From: Sulfuricurvum sp. PC08-66
GTDB taxonomy: Bacteria; Campylobacterota; Campylobacteria; Campylobacterales; Sulfurimonadaceae
Assembly: GCA_000830255.1 (NCBI GenBank)
Contig: JQIT01000002.1
Span: 307,020-371,019 of the forward strand
Reading direction: 5' to 3'
DNA length: 64,000 bases
This document shows, in pieces, positions 24,953 to 33,971 of this stretch. The position numbers and the translations under genes are program-made. How positions within the stretch are numbered: position 1 is the first letter of the stretch; every line of letters begins with the position of its first letter. The notes below the pieces were generated by a model that saw only the letters and a list, made by a program, of their open reading frames with translations, was not told where the DNA came from and searched no databases.

Positions 24953-25897
24953 ATGCAACACACCAACGCGGCAAAATCGAAAAAAATCCTCTTCACTGCG
25001 GCACTCAATAGCATCGTCGTGGTTTTGGAGCTGGTTTATGGGACGCTCTCTCGCTCCTTGGCGCTGATCACCGATGCGCTTCACAACCTCAGCGATGTTT
25101 TGGCGCTTTTCATCGCGCTCATAGCCCTCTACTATGCAGCCAAAGCCGCGCATGCACAAATGACCTTCGGGTACATCAGAGCTGAGATGATGGCGGCTTT
25201 TATCAATTCCCTCTTCCTGACCCTCACAATGCTCATCGTGCTCTACGAGGCGTTCATGCGATTGCTCAACCCACTCCAAATGGAGGTCTACAGCGTCATG
25301 GTAGTGGCGGCTATCGCGCTCGTGGTCAATGGCGTGAGTGCCTATGTGCTGCGAGATTATCACGAACTGCATCACCATCACGCGCATGAAGAGCATGAGC
25401 ATCACGAACACGACCACCACCACGAAGACCTCAATCTCAAAGCCGCCTATCTACACATGCTAGGCGATGCGGCAATTTCGTTGGGTGTCATTCTAGGTGC
25501 ATTGGCGACGCTCTATTTCGATACGCCCTACATCGACCCGTTGCTCACCTTCGCTTTTGGGCTATACATCCTCAAAAGCAGTTTTGGGGTTTTGCGCGAG
25601 AGCTTTTTGAGCTTGATGGATGCCAATCCTGAAGATGTCACGCACTACACAGCGCTACTGCTCTCCTTTGACGAGGTGCGTGGAGTGCATGATGTGCATC
25701 TCACACTCCCTTCGTCCAAAGAGAAGTATTTTTCTGCGCATATTGTTTTTGACGCGGATTTGCCTCTGAGCCGTATCGAGCAGACCATCGAAGCAATACG
25801 CCAAAAACTTCACCACCTTCACGCTGTCACGCATACGCTTTTGCAACCTGAAAGCACGAAATATTTGGAGCATGAGGGGTATTGCACACCGCATTGA
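24953..25897 (+). CDS. cation diffusion facilitator, Zn/Co/Cd exporter
   Basis: This 314-residue CDF protein exports divalent metal from the cytoplasm in exchange for protons. Six membrane helices are visible. The metal site is Asp41/His44/Asp48 in TDALHNLSDV on helix 2 and His168/Asp172 in HMLGDA on helix 5. The loop at 137-158 is almost all His, Glu and Asp, as in zinc transporters of the CzcD group. The C-terminal cytosolic domain (about 210-300) follows. It is a single gene of ordinary base composition within the toxin-antitoxin island. Confidence 0.95.
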   Translation: MQHTNAAKSKKILFTAALNSIVVVLELVYGTLSRSLALITDALHNLSDVLALFIALIALYYAAKAAHAQMTFGYIRAEMMAAFINSLFLTLTMLIVLYEAFMRLLNPLQMEVYSVMVVAAIALVVNGVSAYVLRDYHELHHHHAHEEHEHHEHDHHHEDLNLKAAYLHMLGDAAISLGVILGALATLYFDTPYIDPLLTFAFGLYILKSSFGVLRESFLSLMDANPEDVTHYTALLLSFDEVRGVHDVHLTLPSSKEKYFSAHIVFDADLPLSRIEQTIEAIRQKLHHLHAVTHTLLQPESTKYLEHEGYCTPH

Positions 25898-25975
25898 TTG
25901 CGGCGGTTTGCAAAAAATTGATTCTCAATGCTGGTGAAGATGTGTGAGTATTAGGAGCGTGTCGATAGAGGAAGC

Positions 25976-26025
25976 GTTTTAAGAAAAAAAACGTAGAATG
26001 TGTGAAAAATTGTCGTTTTGAATAT
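25976..26025 (+). repeat. copy B of the 50 bp repeat
   Basis: This segment matches 21998-22048 with one gap and about ten mismatches, in the same orientation, 89 bp before the DUF4393 gene. A short piece (ACAAAAACGTATA, 26838-26850) recurs just after that gene. Confidence 0.5.
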
Positions 26026-26113
26026 TAATAAATCTATCGATTTGAAATGAATAAATAGGTATACATCAAACGACAATATTTCAGTTTTTCAAGAAAGTTT
26101 TAGAAAGGTGCCT

Positions 26114-26815
26114 ATGAGTGACGAAACTGAAGCAATAAAAGAAGTTGCAAAAGCAACCCAAGAGGTCGCAAAAGTTGCTTCAAATGTAATTGACACTGGG
26201 CGTGAAATGGGTAGTTTTGCTTCACGGTACATTTCAGGACCGCTGGAGCAAGTTAGCGGAATTGTAGTAGATAAACTACGTTATATACGTTGGGAGCGGC
26301 AGCAACGGTTGATTAGGAGAGCTGAAGAATATACAAGGGAATATGGTTTATCAGCTCCAAATAAACAAATTCCAGTAAAAAATATTTTACCACTTTTAGA
26401 GTACGCAACCCTTGAAGAAGATGATACCTTGCAAGACATGTGGGCAAGGCTACTCGTAAATGGAACTATTGAGTCAACGGGTGTAAATATCGAACGTTCT
26501 TTTATTGAAATACTTGCACAGCTTTCACCTCTTGAAGCTCAGATACTTCAGGTAATTTATTCTCTTCCTTTCGAGTCAATAAAGCATGGCGTTGTTACAG
26601 AAAACCTTCCATTTTCTGCAAAAGCCGTGGAAGAAAAGCCTGAAACTAAATATGGTGAACCATCCAAGGAAATTAAACTCGCACTAGCAAATTTGGCACG
26701 TATTGGCTGCTTGATGTTTACGCCCACATTTGGTGGTGTTCAAATATTTTCAGAAATAAACCCTACATTCATCGGCAAAGAATTTGTTGTTGCGTGTTCT
26801 GTGAAACAAAACTAA
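26114..26815 (+). CDS. DUF4393 (Abi-alpha-like) protein
   Basis: This protein of 233 residues starts MSDETEAIKEVAKATQEVAK. The amphipathic helical N-terminus, the segment GPLEQVSGIVVDKLRYIRWERQQRL, and VKNILPLLEYATLEEDDTLQDMW match the DUF4393 family as I know it. That family is placed with phage abortive-infection proteins, though the mechanism is not clear. The ATG at 26114 has AAAGG upstream; a GTG at 26108 is also in frame. A 50 bp repeat shared with the PD-(D/E)XK gene lies upstream. It is monocistronic. Confidence 0.8.
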   Translation: MSDETEAIKEVAKATQEVAKVASNVIDTGREMGSFASRYISGPLEQVSGIVVDKLRYIRWERQQRLIRRAEEYTREYGLSAPNKQIPVKNILPLLEYATLEEDDTLQDMWARLLVNGTIESTGVNIERSFIEILAQLSPLEAQILQVIYSLPFESIKHGVVTENLPFSAKAVEEKPETKYGEPSKEIKLALANLARIGCLMFTPTFGGVQIFSEINPTFIGKEFVVACSVKQN

Positions 26816-26872
26816 AAAAACATTACTTCAAACTAACACAAAAACGTATAGTCGAAGAATTCAAATACCTTT

Positions 26873-27259
26873 TTACTCAAAAAATGCCCCTTCGTAATGG
26901 GTCAAAATTTTTTCATCTTTGGTGAGTAGCGGATAGTCTCTCACCATTGCATTGGCGACGATGAGACGGTCAAAGGGGTCGCGCGTCCACTCTAAAAAGA
27001 GACTTTTTTTAATCACTTCGGACATCTCTACCTCATCGATACGCAAATCAATCATCGCGTTCAAATCACCCAAAATATTATACGGAGCATCGGAAATTCT
27101 GCCAATCTCCTGCAAATATTTCAGCTCCATCATCACCATTGGAGAAATCAATAATATCGAAGCGTTTTCAATTGCTTGGAGTGCTCTGGAGGAGAATTTT
27201 TCCAACGCTTTTTCGCGGAGCCATACGACAATATGCGTATCTAAATAAAAGGCTTCCAT
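26873..27259 (-). CDS. vapC: VapC-type PIN-domain toxin
   Basis: This 128-residue PIN RNase has the acidic active site Asp7 (FYLDTH), Glu45 (MMELKY), Asp94/Asp97 (DPFDRL) and Asp115 (LTKDEK). It overlaps its antitoxin gene by 19 bp. VapC toxins cut tRNA or rRNA loops; the target here is unknown. Confidence 0.92.
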   Translation of the reverse strand: MEAFYLDTHIVVWLREKALEKFSSRALQAIENASILLISPMVMMELKYLQEIGRISDAPYNILGDLNAMIDLRIDEVEMSEVIKKSLFLEWTRDPFDRLIVANAMVRDYPLLTKDEKILTHYEGAFFE

Positions 27260-27468
27260 TCACTCTCCCAAGAAGTATTGATAAGTTCATCATCACTACA
27301 TGTGGTAATTTTTTTGGGTTGTATCGCTTTGAGTTTGCTTTTTTTATGCTCTGGGATAATCATCAAGATTTGTCCATGTCGCTTAACCTCTAAGGGTTCT
27401 TTGGTTTGGATGACGGTATCGAGCAATTTATAGAGATTCTCTCGTAATTTTGAAGGTGTGACAGTCAT
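27241..27468 (-). CDS. vapB: VapB-like (Phd/YefM) antitoxin
   Basis: This 75-residue protein starts MTVTPSKLRENLYKLLDTVIQTKEPLEVKRHG, the DNA-binding helix-strand pattern of Phd/YefM antitoxins, and has a toxin-binding tail rich in Trp and acidic residues (DDELINTSWESEW). It overlaps vapC. GGAGATG precedes the start. Two 11 bp direct repeats upstream are probably its operator. Confidence 0.85.
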   Translation of the reverse strand: MTVTPSKLRENLYKLLDTVIQTKEPLEVKRHGQILMIIPEHKKSKLKAIQPKKITTCSDDELINTSWESEWKPFI

Positions 27469-27502
27469 AGTTCATCTCCTTTATAGCAGGCATTGTAGCA
27501 CA

Positions 27503-27533
27503 AACGTACGATTGATAAAAATAACGTACGATT
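27503..27533 (-). promoter_or_regulatory. two direct repeats upstream of vapB
   Basis: AACGTACGATT occurs at 27503-27513 and again at 27523-27533, exactly 20 bp apart (two helical turns), 35 bp before vapB. Each contains the palindrome CGTACG. They fit a cooperative operator site for the antitoxin. Confidence 0.6.
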
Positions 27534-27545
27534 TTGCTATTTTTA

Positions 27546-28826
27546 TTACCGATAAATCCTCTCATACTTCACGCCGCTCCAATAGTCACTGCGCCAATAT
27601 CGATAGTGGTAGAGCGTCTCATGCGCTTGGGGACCTTGTGTAGAGGTGTCGGTATCGACATCGATGCGCGATAGATGCACACGTGCGGCAAGCTCTGGGG
27701 CAATGGTGAGAGAGTCGATGTAGGGGACGATATGTCGCCACAATCCCGCGCGGGGTGGTGCGCCAACCGTAGCGAACATATCATCGACCCACTCCAGCAG
27801 TGAGCCACCCTCGATGAAGCCTGCGCCACTTTGTGCGTGCGCATCGTTGGCTTCGTGCAGGCTGACCATGTAGAGTTGCGTCTCTGGATGGCGCGCCACA
27901 TAGGGCAAGGTAATCGCGCCGATGTCATAGGTAGCGCACGCCGCACCTGTGTAAAAAATGGTATCGAAGGTGACGCTATCGAAGTGCTCCAAGATACCAT
28001 TGCCCACGAGTGAACCCATGCTCGTGCCGCCTAGCATGAGAGGTTTGCCCTCCAGTCGTGGCATGAGCGCATAGAGTGGCGACGTGGGCAAAAAGAGGCG
28101 TTGCGTCTGTGCATATAGCTCCTCCCAGACTGCCTTGCCATAGTGGTGTACGAAGGGTACGGTGATGAGTTTGGTAGGATTGACCAGAGCCAATGCGCGT
28201 GGGGCATCGTAAGAGAAGGTATTTTGAGTAGAGGCATAAAGCGCAAGAGATGAGGGTGAAAGGGTGATATTTTGGGGTTTGCCCCATGTGCTCGTATCGA
28301 GGCTGTTGGCATAGTAAGCAGGCGTTTGCCACAGCAGTCCCAAAACTCCAAGCGTCGATTGCTCCAAAAAGCGCCACATCGAGAGCGAGGGGTAGCTTTG
28401 CGTGGTGGAGGTGGCGAAAAAATGGTTGGCGATATTGGGCGCAAAACCGCTCTCCCAACCGATGAAAACAGGGAAAATTCCATCTTCGAGTACCAGTCGA
28501 TAGCTCTCTTGGGCGCGTTTGTAGATATCTGCGCGTTCATCCAGACCGCCGTGAATGTAGAGCATCAGAGTGAGGTTGGCGTCGTGGGTGGCGTAGTGGT
28601 CGTAGGCGCGCATCATCGCATCGATATAGCTATTGATATCCTCGACCACGTTGTCTTCGCTGTCGCGCAACTGCCCCTGCCCATCGATGAAGAAGAGATG
28701 CGCATCGACGCTATCCTCTTGGGCGTAGGGCAAAAGCCCCTGCGAACTGTCAGGCGTGACATAGTGGGTAGCGCATCCCCCTAGCCACATTACCATCGAT
28801 AGGGTCAAAAAAAGTCGTGTAAACAT
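27546..28826 (-). CDS. lipoprotein alpha/beta hydrolase
   Basis: This 426-residue lipoprotein has the signal MFTRLFLTLSMVMWLGGC (Cys18) and an alpha/beta hydrolase-like domain. LMLYIHGGL gives the oxyanion strand-loop and GGTSMGS the nucleophile elbow with Ser. The catalytic acid and His cannot be placed with certainty. It should sit on the periplasmic side of a membrane. The frame extends to 28883 but the lipobox fixes the start at 28826. It is monocistronic by spacing. The substrate is unknown. Confidence 0.78.
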   Translation of the reverse strand: MFTRLFLTLSMVMWLGGCATHYVTPDSSQGLLPYAQEDSVDAHLFFIDGQGQLRDSEDNVVEDINSYIDAMMRAYDHYATHDANLTLMLYIHGGLDERADIYKRAQESYRLVLEDGIFPVFIGWESGFAPNIANHFFATSTTQSYPSLSMWRFLEQSTLGVLGLLWQTPAYYANSLDTSTWGKPQNITLSPSSLALYASTQNTFSYDAPRALALVNPTKLITVPFVHHYGKAVWEELYAQTQRLFLPTSPLYALMPRLEGKPLMLGGTSMGSLVGNGILEHFDSVTFDTIFYTGAACATYDIGAITLPYVARHPETQLYMVSLHEANDAHAQSGAGFIEGGSLLEWVDDMFATVGAPPRAGLWRHIVPYIDSLTIAPELAARVHLSRIDVDTDTSTQGPQAHETLYHYRYWRSDYWSGVKYERIYR

Positions 28827-28892
28827 CGTAAACTCCTCATAGGTTTGCGACACTGTAGAGTAAAAATGTCGCAAAAGTGTCAAATGAAAAAG

Positions 28893-30242
28893 CTATGACT
28901 TTTTGAGTGCGTTTTGCGCCGCTTTGACGATGGGATAGCTTGTCGGTGCGGCAGTGAGTAGCGGTTGTGTCGCGATTTGCAAGGAGATGAGATGGTGCAG
29001 TGTCAATTGTGCTTCGATGGCCAAACCTATGATGTTTATCATCTCACCTGCCTCTTTGCCGCCTATGACTTGGCCTCCGATGATTTGTCCGCTGTTTTTC
29101 ATCGCGATGAGTTTGACCGATTGTTTGGAGGCGTCAGGAATGGTCGAGGGGTGACGATTGAAGCCCTCGAAAAAGCCTGTCACAAAGGCGATATTCTCCT
29201 CTTGGGCGCGCGATTGGGTCACGCCTGCACTGGCAAAAGCGCGGTCACCTATCATGGTCGAAAAGATTGCGATGGTACCGTTGAACCCTTTGAGGGTTTC
29301 GAGTCGATAGAGACTGTTGGCGGCGACTCTGGCTTCTGCGGCGGAGGTGGAGGCGAGCATCACTTTGGAGGGGTCGCGGGTGATGAAATCGCGTCTGCCA
29401 CTGCAATCACCGATGGCAAAAATATCTTTGTGTTTGGTGCGCATATATTCATCGACCCAAATACCACCATAGCGTGCTAATTTCAGTCCTGCTTGGGCGG
29501 CAAGGGCAGTGTTGGGCTGATAGCCTGTGGCTAGAATGACGACTTGGGTGGGGATGAGCGTGCCATCGTGTAGCTCGATGGCACTGACAGCGTTGCCTTC
29601 GGTTTTGACCCCTTTGGCGTGTTGACCAAGGGCAAATTTGACCCCTTTTGCTTGCATAATCTCTTCGGCTTGCACGGCCATGTCTTGGTCAAATGCACCT
29701 GCCAAAATATGTCCACCACCTACGATAGTCACCTCTTTGCCACGCATGGCTAGCTCGGTGGCGACTTCTACACCGATGAATCCCGTCCCAATGACGGTAA
29801 TAGCTTTTTTGTCTGCAATATAGGCTTGTATATTCTTGACGGCATCGTACGATTTTTCGATGGCGAAAACATTTTCGAGTTTCATCGCTTCTTGGAAATT
29901 GGCGTGCACGAAGGGTACGGAGCCTGTGGCAAAAATGAGTTTTTCAAAACGGTAGCTATTGTGTGTCGATTGCGCTGTTTTGGTCTGAATATCGACGGCA
30001 GTGACGGTATCGACGATGACTTTTACGTTGTCATTGGCTTTGCCGCACGGCATGGCATTTTTCTCTACATCACCCAAAGTAGGGCCAAAAACATAGGGGA
30101 TACCGCACGGAACTTGATTTTTTTCAAACTCTTTGAGGATAATGATTTTTTTGTCAGGGTAGGTTTCATTGGCGGTGTTAGCCGCGACCAATCCCGCAGG
30201 ACCAGCACCAATAATAAGAATATCTGCTTCGTACGCTGTCAT
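28893..30242 (-). CDS. FAD-dependent NADH oxidase / CoA-disulfide reductase-like protein
   Basis: This 449-residue two-dinucleotide-binding flavoprotein has the FAD motif GAGPAG at 12-17, the NAD(P) motif GTGFIGVEVA at about 151-160, and the third segment IFAIGDC. Cys46 in PCGIPY is the redox cysteine of the NADH oxidase, persulfide reductase and CoA-disulfide reductase group. In a sulfur-metabolising organism a sulfur or CoA-persulfide substrate is plausible, but oxygen-using NADH oxidase cannot be excluded. It is a single cytosolic gene. Confidence 0.85.
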   Translation of the reverse strand: MTAYEADILIIGAGPAGLVAANTANETYPDKKIIILKEFEKNQVPCGIPYVFGPTLGDVEKNAMPCGKANDNVKVIVDTVTAVDIQTKTAQSTHNSYRFEKLIFATGSVPFVHANFQEAMKLENVFAIEKSYDAVKNIQAYIADKKAITVIGTGFIGVEVATELAMRGKEVTIVGGGHILAGAFDQDMAVQAEEIMQAKGVKFALGQHAKGVKTEGNAVSAIELHDGTLIPTQVVILATGYQPNTALAAQAGLKLARYGGIWVDEYMRTKHKDIFAIGDCSGRRDFITRDPSKVMLASTSAAEARVAANSLYRLETLKGFNGTIAIFSTMIGDRAFASAGVTQSRAQEENIAFVTGFFEGFNRHPSTIPDASKQSVKLIAMKNSGQIIGGQVIGGKEAGEMINIIGLAIEAQLTLHHLISLQIATQPLLTAAPTSYPIVKAAQNALKKS

Positions 30243-30310
30243 AGAGAGTTCCTCATTGTGATTTTGTATAGCAGTATAGTGCAGTTAGATTACAATCTTG
30301 TTTTGGAGCC

Positions 30311-30892
30311 TCAAATCGAAGTAGGGTTGGTGAAGATGGTGCCGTTTTTGAGTTTTTCGAAGAGCTGCGCGTCGCCAAAGCCCGCCACCACAGCAGGCGA
30401 AAAATGAATCGATGCTATATCGATGAGCCCCATGTCGGGATTGTAGGCATCCTCGGCGAAGCACTGTGCGTAGCCTGTATCGGTCTCGTGGACGATGACG
30501 CTGTACAGCTTCACTTCGCGCTCGCCATTGACGGTGCGTGTCTGCCCTAAGAGTCTATCGATAAGGACGAAAATGACACGGCTGAGTTGCTCGGCGCTAG
30601 GACTTACAGGCAAAAGTACCCAACGCTCAGAGATGCTCTGCATCGAGGTAATATAGCTAGGCTCATCACCCACCCACAGCGAAATGGCGTGGTCAAAGCC
30701 ATCGATAAGCTCTTTCATCGCTTGTTTGGTCAGCCCAAAATCATAAACCATCTGCCCATGATCCAAAAAATTGGAGCTAAAAAGTAGCTCGACCTTGTAG
30801 GAGTGACCGTGCATCGAGGCACGGCAACGTTGTGTAGTGCATCCACGTACGATGTGGGCATTTTCAAATTTATAGAGCTTTCGAATAATCAT
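30311..30892 (-). CDS. queD: 6-carboxytetrahydropterin synthase QueD-like
   Basis: This 193-residue enzyme belongs to the PTPS family, which makes the pterin precursor of queuosine. The zinc ligands are His13 (ENAHIV) and His28/His30 (MHGHSY), and Cys23 is the probable catalytic cysteine. A larger insert than in the E. coli enzyme lies in the middle. The ATG at 30892 has AAGGAG before it and follows the queE stop with a one-base gap. The neighbour queE takes the next step in the pathway. Confidence 0.88.
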   Translation of the reverse strand: MIIRKLYKFENAHIVRGCTTQRCRASMHGHSYKVELLFSSNFLDHGQMVYDFGLTKQAMKELIDGFDHAISLWVGDEPSYITSMQSISERWVLLPVSPSAEQLSRVIFVLIDRLLGQTRTVNGEREVKLYSVIVHETDTGYAQCFAEDAYNPDMGLIDIASIHFSPAVVAGFGDAQLFEKLKNGTIFTNPTSI

Positions 30893-30893
30893 C

Positions 30894-31643
30894 TCATACT
30901 CCTTGTATCGCATCCCAAATGCGAATGTGTAGTCTGTCGCTGTAGGTATAGCCGTGCATTTTGCAAAATGCTATCACCTCCAAGCAGACCGCTTCGATGG
31001 CGGCTTTGGAGTCGCTGATGGGCATACAGTATACCCCAAGCGCGGGGGCTAAGGCGATGATGGGTGCAATTTCTGCTTGCGCATCCTCGATAGTGGAGGC
31101 TTGAAGCGTGAATTTGAAAAAGGCTTCGCGAGCGTGTGTGGCCATAGAGTCGATAGCTTTGGGATTGATGCGTCGATGGTGCGGTTCACCGCTGTTGGAG
31201 AGCTTAACCGCCAAAGCAAAAGTGCACTCACGGTACGCTGGATAAGCATCGAAATCCAGCGCCACAGAGCCATTGGTCTCAAAGGTCACACGGTGTCCAC
31301 GCGCGACCAAATACTCCACAAAGGGCGCCAACTCTGAGGCAAACAAAAGTGGCTCGCCTCCTGTGAAGACGACATCGACGCTGTAGGGTATCGCGTAGGA
31401 GTTGAGAATATCGATAAGCGTTTGAGTCTCATCGATAGCGCGCCATTGGCTTGCAAAGTGCTCTTTGTCCACGGCATACGCCGTATCGCATCCTACGATA
31501 GTCGTCCCATCGGGTGCCGTGATGTGCGTCCCAAATCCCACGCAACGCATGTTGCATCCGCCCAAGCGAAAAAAGAGCGAGGGCACACCCACGTATCGAC
31601 CCTCACCTTGGATAGAGAAAAAGTGCTCGACGAGATGTATCAT
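30894..31643 (-). CDS. queE: 7-carboxy-7-deazaguanine synthase QueE
   Basis: This 249-residue radical-SAM enzyme makes the 7-deazaguanine core of queuosine. The start [19 protein letters not shown] is typical. The cluster cysteines are Cys30, Cys34 and Cys52, so a 17-residue insertion separates the second and third, unlike the standard Cx3Cx2C. Insertions in this loop are known in some QueE proteins. FTGGEPLL is the SAM-binding motif. The start overlaps moaA by 4 bp. Confidence 0.9.
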   Translation of the reverse strand: MIHLVEHFFSIQGEGRYVGVPSLFFRLGGCNMRCVGFGTHITAPDGTTIVGCDTAYAVDKEHFASQWRAIDETQTLIDILNSYAIPYSVDVVFTGGEPLLFASELAPFVEYLVARGHRVTFETNGSVALDFDAYPAYRECTFALAVKLSNSGEPHHRRINPKAIDSMATHAREAFFKFTLQASTIEDAQAEIAPIIALAPALGVYCMPISDSKAAIEAVCLEVIAFCKMHGYTYSDRLHIRIWDAIQGV

Positions 31644-32605
31644 CCGCCCGTCTCGTAAAAGGCGCGAGTAGAGAGCTCATCGCTCTCAACACTCCAGCGG
31701 TTTTTTTCGGGCTTGGTGCGTACCACTTCGCGTAGCACCGCTGTAGCACCTGCGATATCGCCGCGTGTGATAGATTCTTTGATGCTCATCGCCTCATCGA
31801 AGTAGAGGCAAGGAATCAAAAACCCTTCGGCGGTGAGACGAATACGGTTGCACTTGGTACAAAAATCATCTTTGTAGGGCTCGATAATACCGAATCGATA
31901 CCCATCGGCGGTGCGGTAGTAGTGCGAGGGACTTGAAGCATCGAAACCCTCATCGATGAGCGCTGTGTGTGAGCCAATAATCGCCAAGAGTTCATCGCTT
32001 TTGAGTCCGCGTATGGTGGGGTCTGCGTGAGTGTTTTGCATATACTCGATGTAGCGTACTGTCATACCACGCGCGCGCGCATACTCCATGATGGGCATAA
32101 TCTCGTGGGCGTTGAGACCCACCATCGGCACCATATTGATTTTGACCTTGATACCCACTGCAAGGGCGGCATCGATACCTGCTAGGACGTGTGCGAGGAC
32201 ATCTTTTTGGGCGATTTTTTGGGCGGTGGCGGCATCGAGGCTATCGACAGAGACATTGAGACGTTTGAGCCCTGCCGCTTTGAGCTTGCCTGCGACACCG
32301 CTGAGCAAAAATCCATTCGTCGTCATAGCTAAATCGATATCACTTTTGTACGACGTAATCATCGCGATAAAGCGGTCAAGCCCTTCGCGTAGGAGTGGCT
32401 CGCCGCCTGTGATACGAATCTTATTCACGCCCTCATCGATAGCGACTTTGACAAACGCAAAAAGCTCCTCAAAGGTGAGCAAATTCTCTTTGGGTACCCA
32501 CGAAAAGGGCTTCTCGGGCATGCAGTAGTTACAGCGAAAATTACATCGCTCCGTCACCGAAATACGTAGATAATTGACCTCTCGATGGTAGCTGTCAATT
32601 AGCAT
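31640..32605 (-). CDS. moaA: GTP 3',8-cyclase MoaA
   Basis: MoaA starts molybdenum cofactor synthesis by converting GTP to 3',8-cH2GTP. The N-terminal radical-SAM cluster is Cys21/Cys25/Cys28 (RCNFRCNYC), the C-terminal cluster Cys249/Cys252/Cys266 ([13 protein letters not shown]), and the chain ends in the essential GG. The 321 residues are normal. Its first base overlaps the last base of the upstream GGDEF gene. Confidence 0.96.
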   Translation of the reverse strand: MLIDSYHREVNYLRISVTERCNFRCNYCMPEKPFSWVPKENLLTFEELFAFVKVAIDEGVNKIRITGGEPLLREGLDRFIAMITSYKSDIDLAMTTNGFLLSGVAGKLKAAGLKRLNVSVDSLDAATAQKIAQKDVLAHVLAGIDAALAVGIKVKINMVPMVGLNAHEIMPIMEYARARGMTVRYIEYMQNTHADPTIRGLKSDELLAIIGSHTALIDEGFDASSPSHYYRTADGYRFGIIEPYKDDFCTKCNRIRLTAEGFLIPCLYFDEAMSIKESITRGDIAGATAVLREVVRTKPEKNRWSVESDELSTRAFYETGG

Positions 32606-33696
32606 CAGGCACCTTCACTGCTGGGCATATTTTCGTAGCAGACGCGGTTGCGCCCCTCGTTTTTGGCACGGTAGAGTTTTTTGTCCGCACGCTCGATAAA
32701 GCGCTCTTGGGTACAGTTGGGCAGCATCGATGCGACGCCAAAACTTGCGGTAATCGTATAGCTATCGATAATAGTGGCATTTTGTATGGCCAATCGAAGC
32801 TTTTGTGCCGCGATTACGGCGCCATCGAGGGTCGTATTGGGCATGACGATGATGAACTCTTCACCCCCATAGCGCGCCAATAAATCCAACGCGCGAAGAT
32901 TGTTTTGAGTGAGTGAAGCAATCGACTGCAACACCTTGTCGCCCATTTTGTGCCCATAGGTATCATTAACCTTTTTGAAATAGTCGATGTCAAAAAGTAT
33001 GATGCTACACGGTATCTCATAACGGTCGAAGCGCTCTAGCTCACGCCCTAGCACCTCAAAAAGCATCTGTCGATTGGCGCACCCTGTGAGGTGGTCAGTG
33101 GTCGCTTCATGCTGAAGCTTGGTATTGAGACGCTCTAGCTCTTGGGTACGGCGGCGCACGGTTTTAAGCAGTAGCTCATTGCTGTGGCGCGTGATAAAAA
33201 CATAAGCCCCCATAAACCCTGACAAAAAGAGCATCACCAGCACAATCGAGAGGCGCTCAAATTCGGTGAAACTTGCACTTGAGAGGTGTGCATTGGAGGT
33301 GAACAAAAAGAGTAACACATAGGTACCGATGATAGTCACCGCATACCAAGCAGGCAAAATGAGTACCACGATAAAAGGGTACAAAAAGAGGTACATCGAG
33401 GCTTCGATGACACTAGGCGTATAGATAAACCCCATCACAAAAAAGGGCAATCCCCCCAGCGCCAAAATCCACCCTATCCAGTCAATAGAGATTTTTTTGT
33501 GCCAAAAGAGGTAGCTCAATACCATCGCGCCCACACTCACAAAAAGCGAAAGCATCGAGGTATAGAGTGCTCCTCGATAGGCGTACTGCAACGCCATCGA
33601 GAGGGTGGAGAGCAGGGTTAAGGAGAGCAAAATCAGCATCACTTTTTCGTCGAGTGTGCGGTTGCTATAGACTAATTTTTGAATAAAATGCTGCAT
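32605..33696 (-). CDS. membrane diguanylate cyclase (GGDEF)
   Basis: This 363-residue protein has five or six N-terminal membrane helices (20-170) resembling a 5TM/MASE-like sensor, a short coiled coil (about 172-195) and a GGDEF domain. GGEEF is intact at 277-281 and an RxxD inhibitory site (Arg268-Asp271) lies five residues before, so it should make c-di-GMP with product inhibition. It starts 18 bp after the coiled-coil gene and overlaps moaA by one base. Confidence 0.93.
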   Translation of the reverse strand: MQHFIQKLVYSNRTLDEKVMLILLSLTLLSTLSMALQYAYRGALYTSMLSLFVSVGAMVLSYLFWHKKISIDWIGWILALGGLPFFVMGFIYTPSVIEASMYLFLYPFIVVLILPAWYAVTIIGTYVLLFLFTSNAHLSSASFTEFERLSIVLVMLFLSGFMGAYVFITRHSNELLLKTVRRRTQELERLNTKLQHEATTDHLTGCANRQMLFEVLGRELERFDRYEIPCSIILFDIDYFKKVNDTYGHKMGDKVLQSIASLTQNNLRALDLLARYGGEEFIIVMPNTTLDGAVIAAQKLRLAIQNATIIDSYTITASFGVASMLPNCTQERFIERADKKLYRAKNEGRNRVCYENMPSSEGA

Positions 33697-33714
33697 AAAA
33701 TACCCAACACGTAC

Positions 33715-33969
33715 CTATTGATACATGCTTTTAAAGCCTTTTTGATAGGGTTGAATCTCTTTTTTTAGGGTTTGAAGTTCGATAGAGAGCTGATCGTTTT
33801 CGTGTTGCACAGTTGCGAGATTTTTTTCGAGCGCATTATAACTTTTTAGCAATTGCTCAAACTTATCTTTTGTAACTATATAGTCATTGTAAAGCGTGTA
33901 CCCTTTGGCACCTGCCACAATCAAAAACGCCAAAATCACCACACCCAAAATCTGCACCATTGTTTTCAT
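33715..33969 (-). CDS. small single-pass coiled-coil membrane protein
   Basis: This 84-residue protein has one N-terminal membrane helix (6-22) followed by a coiled coil (about 32-75). It has the shape of FtsB/FtsL-type proteins but lacks motifs that would prove it. It starts two bases after the upstream membrane-protein gene. Confidence 0.65.
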   Translation of the reverse strand: MKTMVQILGVVILAFLIVAGAKGYTLYNDYIVTKDKFEQLLKSYNALEKNLATVQHENDQLSIELQTLKKEIQPYQKGFKSMYQ

Positions 33970-33971
33970 TG

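Noticed and set aside
24791-25423. 210-codon minus-strand His-rich frame
   Set aside because: It is the mirror of the His-rich loop of the CDF transporter and not an independent gene.
28272-28784. 170-codon plus-strand frame
   Set aside because: It lies opposite the lipoprotein hydrolase, whose lipobox and GTSMGS motif make that strand the coding one.
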